DNA of 26,151 bases from a virus, in IMG/VR virus record IMGVR_UViG_3300021378_000141, positions 1-26,151 of that record; one strand, written 5' to 3'. The position numbers and the translations under genes are program-made. Below are positions 20,061-25,467 of the stretch, one piece after another. Position 1 is the first letter of the stretch. Every line of letters begins with the position of its first letter. The notes below the pieces were generated by a model. The model was not told the origin of the DNA. It did no database searches and saw only the letters and a list, made by a program, of their open reading frames with translations.

Positions 20061-20413
20061 AGATTGTCAAGTTGAACTACGACCGCAAGGTCAGGTACAT
20101 ATTCGACAAGGATACTGAAGAGTGTGAACGTCTCTGTGAACAGGTCATGGATCACTATGGTCAGTTTCTAGTCACCCCGCATTGTTGGTACATCGAAGAC
20201 ATCAAGCGCCTACAGAAAGAACTCAGAACCTGTGGTTTGTCAGTAGACGAATTCCTTGTTAAGGAGTTTCCAAAACAAGAGAAACCTGTAGAGAAAACCA
20301 AACCCAAGAGGAAGCCTCGGAAAAGTGTTACCAAGAAAACTACCGTGACCAAAAAGAAGGTTCCGGTCAAGAAACCTACTGTTAGAAAGAAGAATACCAA
20401 GAAGGCGGCATAG
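20057..20413 (+). CDS. Protein with histone-H1-like Lys/Pro-rich tail
   Basis: 118 residues from GTG 20057. The first 70 residues form an ordinary soluble domain (with two Cys and a Trp). From about residue 74 the chain is a Lys/Arg, Thr, Val, Pro tail (KPKRKPRKSVTKKTTVTKKK, VKKPTVRKKNTKKAA) with repeated T-K-K and K-P steps, like histone H1 or HctB tails. It would be expected to bind DNA or RNA electrostatically. Function of the front domain unknown. Confidence 0.75.
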   Translation: MKIVKLNYDRKVRYIFDKDTEECERLCEQVMDHYGQFLVTPHCWYIEDIKRLQKELRTCGLSVDEFLVKEFPKQEKPVEKTKPKRKPRKSVTKKTTVTKKKVPVKKPTVRKKNTKKAA

Positions 20414-20436
20414 TGACCAATTACCTTAATTGGGTC
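20413..20436 (+). promoter_or_regulatory. Hairpin between early units
   Basis: GTGACC-AATT / AATT-G-GGTCAC around ACCTT, beginning at the stop of the lysine-rich gene. No T-tract follows, so it may be a weak terminator, RNA-stabilising hairpin or the stem-loop half of a promoter cassette. Confidence 0.55.
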
Positions 20437-20447
20437 ACGCTTAGTGG

Positions 20448-20476
20448 TTGTGTTTTACATTTAGATCGATTATAAT
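20448..20476 (+). promoter_or_regulatory. Early promoter, TTGTGT-17-TATAAT
   Basis: TATAAT at 20471-20476 with TTGTGT at 20448-20453 as the best-spaced -35. The leader ATTGAGTTGAGAGAG belongs to the shared early leader family. Confidence 0.7.
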
Positions 20477-20505
20477 AGCTGTACAAATTGAGTTGAGAGA
20501 GTATT

Positions 20506-20925
20506 ATGAATCCAGTAGTTATCGAAGGTAGAATCAAGAACAAGAAGAAGGTCGAAGCGTACATTCATGCTATTGCAAAAGAGTTGGGTATCAACCGCCT
20601 CTATAGTAAAGTCCTTCTCGTTAAATTCTCTACCAGACTTGATAATGAGGCCCAAGGCCTTTGTTGGGGAGACCATAAGAGTCATGCTGAGATATCTGTC
20701 GCACGAACCAGTTGTGGTGAACCTATGCCTATGGAGTCTATGATGCAGACCCTAGCGCACGAACTGGTTCACGCTAAGCAGTATCTCCGTCGAGAACTGT
20801 GCGGTTACACTCATGCTTGGAAGGGACGTAAACCTCGCAACTACAAGTATGAGAATGCCCCTTGGGAGAAAGAGGCCTACGGACTCGAAGAAGAATTGTT
20901 CAACAAATATTGGGATATCGTATGA
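20506..20925 (+). CDS. SprT-like HExxH metalloprotein
   Basis: 139 residues. TLAHELVHAKQYLRREL supplies His85, Glu86 and His89; a downstream YTHAWKG provides a further His, as in SprT, where the third ligand follows about ten residues later. The C-terminal APWEKEAYGLEEEL resembles the PWE..A......L ending of SprT-like and related phage metallopeptidases. Possible target: DNA-protein crosslinks or a host factor; not provable here. First gene of the 20448 unit; ATGA coupling to the next. Confidence 0.8.
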   Translation: MNPVVIEGRIKNKKKVEAYIHAIAKELGINRLYSKVLLVKFSTRLDNEAQGLCWGDHKSHAEISVARTSCGEPMPMESMMQTLAHELVHAKQYLRRELCGYTHAWKGRKPRNYKYENAPWEKEAYGLEEELFNKYWDIV

Positions 20926-21113
20926 ATCTGATAATGGATGCCCACAAAGAACTGACCGAAGATTTGGAACTTATTATTGAGACCATAGTTCATCCAGACT
21001 ACGAAGAACTCTCTGAGGAAGTGCGGGATGTTGTGATGAAAGAGCGCAACCGTCTAGAGATGTTGCTCGAAGTCTTGGAAGAAGATTCGGAATATGAAAG
21101 GGACTCGTTATAA
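20922..21113 (+). CDS. Small acidic helical protein
   Basis: 63 residues from ATG 20922 (ATGA overlap); ATG 20934 is an alternative. About one residue in three is acidic and the sequence is helical throughout, suggesting a coiled-coil or a small anti-host or DNA-mimic type protein, which is only inference. Unrecognised. Confidence 0.65.
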   Translation: MNLIMDAHKELTEDLELIIETIVHPDYEELSEEVRDVVMKERNRLEMLLEVLEEDSEYERDSL

Positions 21114-21134
21114 CAAATTGGTCTAAGAAAAGTG

Positions 21135-21162
21135 TTGACTTTGTTTTAGAATCGTGTATAAT
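21135..21162 (+). promoter_or_regulatory. Early promoter, TTGACT-16-TATAAT
   Basis: TTGACT 21135-21140, TATAAT 21157-21162. Preceded by GGTCTAAGAAAA and followed by a long structured leader, unlike the short leaders of the other early promoters. Confidence 0.82.
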
Positions 21163-21168
21163 ATGTAT

Positions 21169-21247
21169 TGTGAGTTGGGGAGTTCTGGTGCGAATTCTTC
21201 GCTAGGAACCTTCGGGGTTCACTGCTTCTCCCCTCCGTTTTTAATTT
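21169..21247 (+). ncRNA. Structured leader RNA or small RNA
   Basis: Starting about where the 21135 promoter should initiate. GGGGAG (21177-21182) pairs with CTCCCC (21228-21233). Inside, GCGAA/TTCGC (21190-21202) and GAACC/GGTTC (21206-21220) form two hairpins, giving a three-way junction. GTTC (21182-21185) can compete for GAAC (21206-21209), so an alternative fold exists. The closing stem is followed by TCCG and TTTTTAATTTTT, a plausible terminator. I cannot match it to a known riboswitch class. It could be an attenuator for 21261-21652 or an independent RNA of about 75 bases. Confidence 0.6.
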
Positions 21248-21260
21248 TTGAGGATTTATT

Positions 21261-21467
21261 ATGAAATTTATTACTGAAAGTGTTTCTGTTATCGTTGCGA
21301 TGTTATTGTTTGGATACGCTTGGTCAATGCCTGGTATATGGGATGCCCCTCAAGTACACGTGAGTAATTCAAGCAACGAGTGTGTGCGAGTCATCAACTA
21401 CAAAGAGACTGATAAATGGTCTTGTGAAAATCTCCCTGAACTCTATAGTCATGTATGGGTGAAGTAA
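21261..21467 (+). CDS. Small secreted or anchored conserved phage protein
   Basis: 68 residues. A hydrophobic N-terminal segment (VSVIVAMLLFGYAWSMP) acts as signal peptide or anchor, then a short periplasmic part with VHVSNSSNECVRVINY and WSCENLPELYSHVWV; the two Cys could form a disulfide. This periplasmic pattern recurs in small proteins of marine T4-type phages, from memory. GAGGATTT precedes the ATG. Its mRNA carries the structured leader at 21169-21247. Confidence 0.8.
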   Translation: MKFITESVSVIVAMLLFGYAWSMPGIWDAPQVHVSNSSNECVRVINYKETDKWSCENLPELYSHVWVK

Positions 21468-21652
21468 TGGAACTGGTATATGATGTCCTAGGTATTGTCC
21501 TCTTTGCGTTTCTTGGTCTATTAATGTATGTCAATCTTCATATGGAAGAAGAGAAACGGGCGAACGAGAGCTTGCCTCTGATGTGGGAAGAGGGTGGATT
21601 TTTAAACACCTTTTGGAATAAGCATATAACAAAATGTTCTAAGAAAAAGTAA
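21467..21652 (+). CDS. Small single-span membrane protein
   Basis: 61 residues from the TAATG overlap at 21467 (ATG 21455 is possible). One N-terminal span (VLGIVLFAFLGLLMYVNL), then an acidic, then basic cytoplasmic or periplasmic tail ending ITKCSKKK. The final codons coincide with the TGTTCTAAGAAAAA element upstream of the next promoter. Unrecognised. Confidence 0.7.
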   Translation: MELVYDVLGIVLFAFLGLLMYVNLHMEEEKRANESLPLMWEEGGFLNTFWNKHITKCSKKK

Positions 21653-21660
21653 AAAAAGTG

Positions 21661-21688
21661 TTGACTTTATTTGTGGTTGGTGTATAAT
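21661..21688 (+). promoter_or_regulatory. Early promoter, TTGACT-16-TATAAT
   Basis: TTGACT 21661-21666, TATAAT 21683-21688, then TTGTATTGAATTGATAAAGAG, identical to the leader after 18585 over this stretch. Confidence 0.85.
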
Positions 21689-21724
21689 ACTTGTATTGAA
21701 TTGATAAAGAGAGAGAGAAAAGTT

Positions 21725-22108
21725 ATGGCGTTTGTAAGCCAAGAAGAAAAAAAGAAGTTAACCCCAGCAGTCAAAGCAGTATTAAAGAAGTACAATATGA
21801 AAGGTACTATTGCCGTTCGTCATCACAGTACTTTAGTCTGCAACATCAAGAGTGGTAAGTTAGACATCTTGGGCGCTCTGCCTGTTAGTGAGTATGGCCC
21901 TCGTGATTATATTCAAGTCAACCCTTACTGGATTGCTGAGAACTACGACGACGAAACTGTTGTTGCGTTCTTGACTGAGTTGAAAACTGCGATGGAAGGG
22001 CCAGACTTCTTCAATGAATCTGATGTAATGACTGATTACTTCCACAGAAGTCACTACACTGACATCAACGTCGGACAGTACAACAAACCTTACGTTCTGG
22101 AGGCATAA
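21725..22108 (+). CDS. Conserved T4-type phage protein (MAFVSxEEKKKL family)
   Basis: 127 residues from ATG 21725. The in-frame extension to 21671 overlaps the promoter and is discarded. MAFVSQEEKKKLTPAVKAVLKKY, KGTIAVRHHSTLVCNIKSGKLDI and DYFHRSHYTDINVGQYNKPYV match a family spread widely through marine T4-type phages and some bacteria; I know no established function. RHHSTLVCNI would sit in a beta-sheet. Good AGAGAGAGA ribosome site. TAATG coupling to the next gene. Confidence 0.88.
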   Translation: MAFVSQEEKKKLTPAVKAVLKKYNMKGTIAVRHHSTLVCNIKSGKLDILGALPVSEYGPRDYIQVNPYWIAENYDDETVVAFLTELKTAMEGPDFFNESDVMTDYFHRSHYTDINVGQYNKPYVLEA

Positions 22109-22275
22109 TGATGACTGGCATGACTTTTCGAATGTGGTGTAACGAGATGTGGTTCGAACACTGTGATGAGGTTGAGACCTTCACTGGAAAACGACCGGAC
22201 TACAAAGCGAAGGATTACTTTGCAAAGTACAAGTGGTTCCTGAAACGCGAATATGTCCACCTCAAAAATAAATGA
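22108..22275 (+). CDS. Small Trp-rich hypothetical protein
   Basis: 55 residues from ATG 22108 or 22111 (tandem ATGs), with TCTGGAGG well placed. Rich in Trp, Phe, Met and Lys (FRMWCNEMWFEHC, YFAKYKWFLKREY). Compact helical. Last gene of the 21661 unit. Unrecognised. Confidence 0.7.
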   Translation: MMTGMTFRMWCNEMWFEHCDEVETFTGKRPDYKAKDYFAKYKWFLKREYVHLKNK

Positions 22276-22284
22276 AAAAAGGCC

Positions 22285-22312
22285 TTGACATATACTGTCA
22301 GCCTGTTATAAT
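22285..22312 (+). promoter_or_regulatory. Early promoter, TTGACA-16-TATAAT
   Basis: TTGACA 22285-22290, TATAAT 22307-22312, then CTATTGAATTGATAAAGAGAG, the shared leader. Confidence 0.88.
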
Positions 22313-22345
22313 GACCCTATTGAATTGATAAAGAGAGAATATATT

Positions 22346-22579
22346 ATGTTTTATGCAAAACCCAAGATGGCCAACACGCACGACGCTAAGACCTTCGATA
22401 CAGTGACAGAGGCAGTTAACTACCTCAACGCGTACAACCAGTTAGGCCCGGATTATGTCCAAGAAGGTTACTCCAATGATGTTTCTAAACTTCAGGCAGA
22501 AGACTTCTGGATGCTGGGTAAGTTGGTTGGCCCTGAAGGTGTCGAGTTCAAGAATAACAAAGTTGTGGGAGTTAAGTAA
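22346..22579 (+). CDS. Small hypothetical protein
   Basis: 77 residues from ATG 22346; the in-frame codons back to 22325 lie in the leader. THDAKTFDTVTEAVNYLNAYNQLGPDYV followed by DFWMLGKLVGPEGVEF resembles small alpha/beta proteins of marine phages. One base separates it from the next gene. Unrecognised. Confidence 0.75.
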   Translation: MFYAKPKMANTHDAKTFDTVTEAVNYLNAYNQLGPDYVQEGYSNDVSKLQAEDFWMLGKLVGPEGVEFKNNKVVGVK

Positions 22580-22580
22580 C

Positions 22581-22901
22581 ATGGGTATGATAGCTGATAT
22601 TTTCCGTTCGGATATGCGTGATTGTTCTAACAACGGCATAAGTTCCAACTTCACATCGGTGACTGTTGTGAATGTAGAAGGCCCGTTTGAACCCACTGTA
22701 GGACGCCCTGCGGTTGAGTTGGTGGAGGGGTACGTTAAAGGGACTTGTTTCGTACGTCCCGTTTACCTAGGGACTGAACGTCCTATGATGGGTGGTACAT
22801 ATGTCGCCACGTCCGACAGTAGATTCCGTCAAAAGGTGCGTGATATTACTGGGGGTCAATTCTCTGGTGCAGTTCCCTTCCACGACAGGGTAGAATTTTA
22901 A
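22581..22901 (+). CDS. Conserved phage protein (DCSNNGIS / ATSDSRF family)
   Basis: 106 residues from ATG 22581. MGMIADIFRSDMRDCSNNGIS, VTVVNVEGPFEP and GGTYVATSDSRFRQ, ending GAVPFHDRVEF, form a pattern I recall in many marine phages and some bacteria, without known function. Probably all-beta with a conserved Cys-Ser-Asn start. The longer frame to 22455 shadows the previous gene. TAATG coupling to the MazG-like gene. Confidence 0.82.
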   Translation: MGMIADIFRSDMRDCSNNGISSNFTSVTVVNVEGPFEPTVGRPAVELVEGYVKGTCFVRPVYLGTERPMMGGTYVATSDSRFRQKVRDITGGQFSGAVPFHDRVEF

Positions 22902-23200
22902 TGTTGAAGTACAATGACAGTTGTACTGAGTTGCTCACCATTCTGCAAGAAGAGTGTGCTGAAGTTATTCAGGAAGCATCAAAGATTAAACGATTCGGTC
23001 AGCAACAAGACAATCTAGACCGATTGGCGAAAGAGGTCGGTGACCTTGTGTGTATGATAGAACTTCTACAACAATGGGAAGTTGTATCGTACAGTGAGGT
23101 CGAAGACTATCGCCAAGAGAAACTAATCAAGTTGAGGAAGTGGTCGAATCTGTTTGCTTATGATAGCGACTATGACCCCAGCATTCGTTCGGATAACTGA
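22901..23200 (+). CDS. MazG-like nucleotide pyrophosphohydrolase
   Basis: 99 residues. LQEECAEVIQEASKIKRFG, then DNLDRLAKEVGDLVCMIELL: the EExxE and ExxD acidic motifs of the all-alpha NTP-pyrophosphatase (MazG, PRA-PH, dUTPase) superfamily, which bind Mg2+ and hydrolyse (d)NTPs or related nucleotides to monophosphates. The arrangement and length suit a single-domain phage MazG-like protein. In marine phages such proteins have been linked to nucleotide pools or (p)ppGpp, but the substrate here is unknown. TAATG start; one base to the next gene. Confidence 0.88.
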   Translation: MLKYNDSCTELLTILQEECAEVIQEASKIKRFGQQQDNLDRLAKEVGDLVCMIELLQQWEVVSYSEVEDYRQEKLIKLRKWSNLFAYDSDYDPSIRSDN

Positions 23201-23201
23201 C

Positions 23202-23336
23202 ATGGCAAAGAAAGCAACTATAGTTAGAACTAATCCTGTCGCAAAATATGCGCGGAAGTTTAATCGTGCGTCTACTCATATAGACAAAAAGAAGGAAGCA
23301 AAGAAACGCGGTTATCCTTCTGAAAATAATTTTTAA
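23202..23336 (+). CDS. Small basic conserved phage protein
   Basis: 44 residues from ATG 23202. Highly basic: NPVAKYARKFNRASTHIDKKKEAKKRGY. The NPVAK.A.KFN.A..H.DKKK pattern is one I recall from T4-type marine phages. Likely nucleic-acid or ribosome associated by charge; function unknown. Confidence 0.8.
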   Translation: MAKKATIVRTNPVAKYARKFNRASTHIDKKKEAKKRGYPSENNF

Positions 23337-23342
23337 TAGCCC

Positions 23343-23372
23343 TTGACACACCCCCACTAAAAAAGGTATAAT
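23343..23372 (+). promoter_or_regulatory. Sigma70 promoter, TTGACA-18-TATAAT
   Basis: TTGACA 23343-23348, TATAAT 23367-23372. An ATG begins directly after the -10 box, so the transcript should start inside that ORF near 23379; this argues for the later start at 23403. Confidence 0.82.
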
Positions 23373-23402
23373 ATGTCCATATCAAAAGAAGTACGTTATG
23401 CA

Positions 23403-23606
23403 ATGATTCGCAGAGCAGCGCTCAAGATTCAGAAGCATAATAAGCGTAGTAAGATTATTAAGTCAAATGAACGTCTTGCGAACGAAGTAGTAAGTCTTGA
23501 CCGTCAGGACTATAAATCAGATGTACGTTGGAGTGATGAGGATAGTTTTGTTGCCTCAAACTTCTCCGATACATATCAAGCAAACCAAAATAAGGAATGG
23601 AATTAA
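23403..23606 (+). CDS. Small basic hypothetical protein
   Basis: 67 residues if started at ATG 23403, as preferred here because the promoter at 23343-23372 should initiate transcription near 23379 and AAAAGAAG lies about ten bases before this ATG. ATG 23373 would give 77 residues but would not be on that transcript. Helical basic N-terminal half (RRAALKIQKHNKRSK), acidic C-terminal half. TAATG coupling to the next gene. Unrecognised. Confidence 0.7.
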   Translation: MIRRAALKIQKHNKRSKIIKSNERLANEVVSLDRQDYKSDVRWSDEDSFVASNFSDTYQANQNKEWN

Positions 23607-23902
23607 TGTCCCAACCGATTGAAAACCTAATTGACTTAGGCCAATATCCTCGCAACGATGTGGAACTCATTACTCGTGAGTATATGCGTCACGCGTATCT
23701 AGAGACTCTAGAAACTTATGCCAAAGAGTATTTTGCCCTCGACGAAGAGAACGACACTCGCCAGGCGGTTCTTTCTACTCTTGAAGCATTCGAACACACC
23801 ATTGCGGTATTAGATGGTAACGAAGAGTTTCTTGAGGCTGTACATGCTGACTCTGGTGAAGAAGATTCTGAGTCTGATAACGATGAATACGAACGTTTCT
23901 AA
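23606..23902 (+). CDS. Small acidic hypothetical protein
   Basis: 98 residues from the TAATG at 23606, with TAAGGAATGG upstream. Helical, acidic, with a very acidic C-terminus (DSGEEDSESDNDEYERF), typical of interaction tails that compete with nucleic acid. Unrecognised. Confidence 0.75.
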   Translation: MSQPIENLIDLGQYPRNDVELITREYMRHAYLETLETYAKEYFALDEENDTRQAVLSTLEAFEHTIAVLDGNEEFLEAVHADSGEEDSESDNDEYERF

Positions 23903-23912
23903 GGAGAACGAA

Positions 23913-24173
23913 ATGTTTAATTATGATAAAGTGCTTGACCAACTCCGAAGTAATGTTCTTCAGGTCACATTTAATAAGGTTAATGGGGAACAGAGGGTTA
24001 TGCCCTGTACTCTCCAGACTGACTATATGCCTGAGTTGTCGGAATCAAAGGTTAACCAAGTGAAAGACTTCTCTGTTAACAAATCCGTCATTCGCGCATT
24101 CGCAATTGATAAGCAATCTTGGCGGTCTTTCCGTGTCGATAATATCACTGCGATTGAGGTAATCGATGGATGA
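23913..24173 (+). CDS. SH3-barrel-like conserved phage protein (DUF2693/WYL-like)
   Basis: 86 residues from ATG 23913 behind AAGGAGAACG, one of the best ribosome sites here. MFNYDKVLDQLRSNVLQVTFNKVNGEQRVMPCTLQTDYMPE, then IRAFAIDKQSWRSFRVDNITAIEVI, is the T4-type family annotated as DUF2693 or WYL-like SH3 barrel. The VTF.K.NGE.R.M.CTL and W..FR.D.I segments are diagnostic. Role unknown; the fold suggests ligand or nucleic-acid sensing. It overlaps gene 33 by eight bases. Confidence 0.85.
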   Translation: MFNYDKVLDQLRSNVLQVTFNKVNGEQRVMPCTLQTDYMPELSESKVNQVKDFSVNKSVIRAFAIDKQSWRSFRVDNITAIEVIDG

Positions 24174-24402
24174 GAAAACAGAAGAAAACTTTCTAACCAA
24201 AAAATCATTCTCGGCTATGATAGAGAGTTTCGTGTTCCAACACAGAATGACATATATGGATTCCATTGTACATCTCTGTGAAAAGAACGGTCTAGAACTG
24301 GAAGACATCAAGAAGTATCTGTCTCCCACTATAGTGGAACATCTAGAGAGTGAAGCCCGTCAATTGAACTTTCTGCCCAAGCAGAACACACTTGACGTAT
24401 AA
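24166..24402 (+). CDS. 33: Late transcription coactivator, gp33-like
   Basis: 78 residues. In T4, gp33 bridges RNA polymerase (beta flap) and the gp45 sliding clamp and, with gp55, activates late promoters. TKKSFSAMIESFVFQHRMTYMDSIVHLCEKNGLELEDIKKYLSP and EHLESEARQLNFLPKQN match the compact gp33 form I know from T4-type marine phages, where the gene lies next to 32. Position immediately before gene 32 supports the call. A late promoter octamer overlaps its last codons. Confidence 0.85.
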   Translation: MDEKTEENFLTKKSFSAMIESFVFQHRMTYMDSIVHLCEKNGLELEDIKKYLSPTIVEHLESEARQLNFLPKQNTLDV

Positions 24403-24405
24403 ATA
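24398..24405 (+). promoter_or_regulatory. T4-type late promoter (TATAAATA) for gene 32
   Basis: The octamer covers the last codon and stop of gene 33. Expected initiation near 24411 leaves a leader of about 57 bases for gene 32. Confidence 0.7.
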
Positions 24406-24467
24406 GCTATGCCCATTGAGGCAATCACATACATTGTTTATATTTAAGTTTATATTAAGGAAATTTT

Positions 24468-25412
24468 ATGTCTTTTGCAAATCTAAAGTCCAAATCTATG
24501 GACATCTCAAAACTTGTTACTGCCGCCACTGCTGCATCTGGACAAGTATCTAACACTAACAAATACCAAGACGACCGCAAGTGGAAACCTACTGTTGATG
24601 AACAGGGCAACGGTTACGCGGTTATTCGATTCTTACCTGCTACTGAAGGTCAAGACCTACCGTGGGTACGTTACTGGGATCACGCCTTTAAGGGCCCAAC
24701 CGGACAATGGTACATCGAACGTTCTCTCACTACCCTAGGTCAGAATGACCCACTGGGTGAGTTGAACTCTCGTCTGTGGAACTCCGGTATCGAAGAAGAT
24801 AAGGAGACTGCACGTCGACAGAAGCGTCGTCTACACTACGTTACTAACATTCAAGTTATTAACGACCCTGCGAACCCTGCCAATAATGGCAAAACCTTCA
24901 TCTACGAGTTCGGTAAGAAGATCTTTGATAAGATTATGGATCAGATGCAACCAGAATTCCCAGGCGAACAGCCAGTCAACCCTTTTGACTTTTGGGCGGG
25001 TGCGGATTTCGAACTGAAGATTCGTAATGTTGCGGGTTACAGAAACTATGATAAGTCAGACTTCAAGAGCCCATCTCAGTTCCTAGGAGCAGATGAGACA
25101 CAACTTGAATCGGTGTACAATGGTCTGTATGACTTAAACGAGTTCATAGTACCCAACTACCCTAACGCACATGACGATAAGTGGTTTAAGACCTACGATG
25201 AGTTGAAGAATAAGTTGGAGACCGTATTGGGTCTTGCGACTGGTGCTGGTGCAACTATCAAGAACGAAGCACTTGCTCAGACTGCTGAGGCTGCTCCGAT
25301 GCGTGAAGCATCTGAACCTACTGTAGTCTCTTCCCCTGCACCTACCCCTGCGGTTGTTGCTGAGGAAGATGATACCCTGTCATACTTCGCGCAGATGGCT
25401 GCAGAAGATTAA
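24468..25412 (+). CDS. 32: Single-stranded DNA-binding protein gp32
   Basis: 314 residues. Coats single-stranded DNA in replication, recombination and repair. An N-terminal basic segment (LKSKSMDISKL) stands for the cooperativity region. The OB-fold core includes DEQGNGYAVIRFLPA, WVRYWDHAFKGPTGQWYIERSLTTLGQNDP, RRLHYVTNIQVINDPANPANNGKTFIYEFGKKIFDKI and NPFDFWAGADFELKI. The C-terminus is acidic (EEDDTLSYFAQMAAED), as needed for partner binding. The Cys ligands of the T4 zinc module are absent. AAGGAAATTTT precedes the ATG. A terminator lies downstream. Confidence 0.96.
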   Translation: MSFANLKSKSMDISKLVTAATAASGQVSNTNKYQDDRKWKPTVDEQGNGYAVIRFLPATEGQDLPWVRYWDHAFKGPTGQWYIERSLTTLGQNDPLGELNSRLWNSGIEEDKETARRQKRRLHYVTNIQVINDPANPANNGKTFIYEFGKKIFDKIMDQMQPEFPGEQPVNPFDFWAGADFELKIRNVAGYRNYDKSDFKSPSQFLGADETQLESVYNGLYDLNEFIVPNYPNAHDDKWFKTYDELKNKLETVLGLATGAGATIKNEALAQTAEAAPMREASEPTVVSSPAPTPAVVAEEDDTLSYFAQMAAED

Positions 25413-25422
25413 GGTTATCTCC

Positions 25423-25467
25423 CTCATGTAAATGAGATTTTGGGGGAACTTCGGTTCCCCTTTTTTT
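25423..25467 (+). terminator. Rho-independent terminator after gene 32
   Basis: A small hairpin CTCAT-GTAA-ATGAG (25423-25436) is followed by the main stem GGGGAAC / GTTCCCC (25443-25449, 25454-25460) with a TTCG loop and seven T. The T-tract reaches the stop codon of the convergent gene at 25466. Confidence 0.95.

Noticed and set aside
20454-20476. TTTACA as -35 of the 20448 promoter
   Set aside because: Only 11 bases separate it from TATAAT; TTGTGT at 20448 gives the required 17.
21177-21237. tRNA-like fold
   Set aside because: The closing stem is only six pairs, the total is about 60 bases, and there is no anticodon arm of normal size or T-loop consensus; a three-way-junction RNA fits better.
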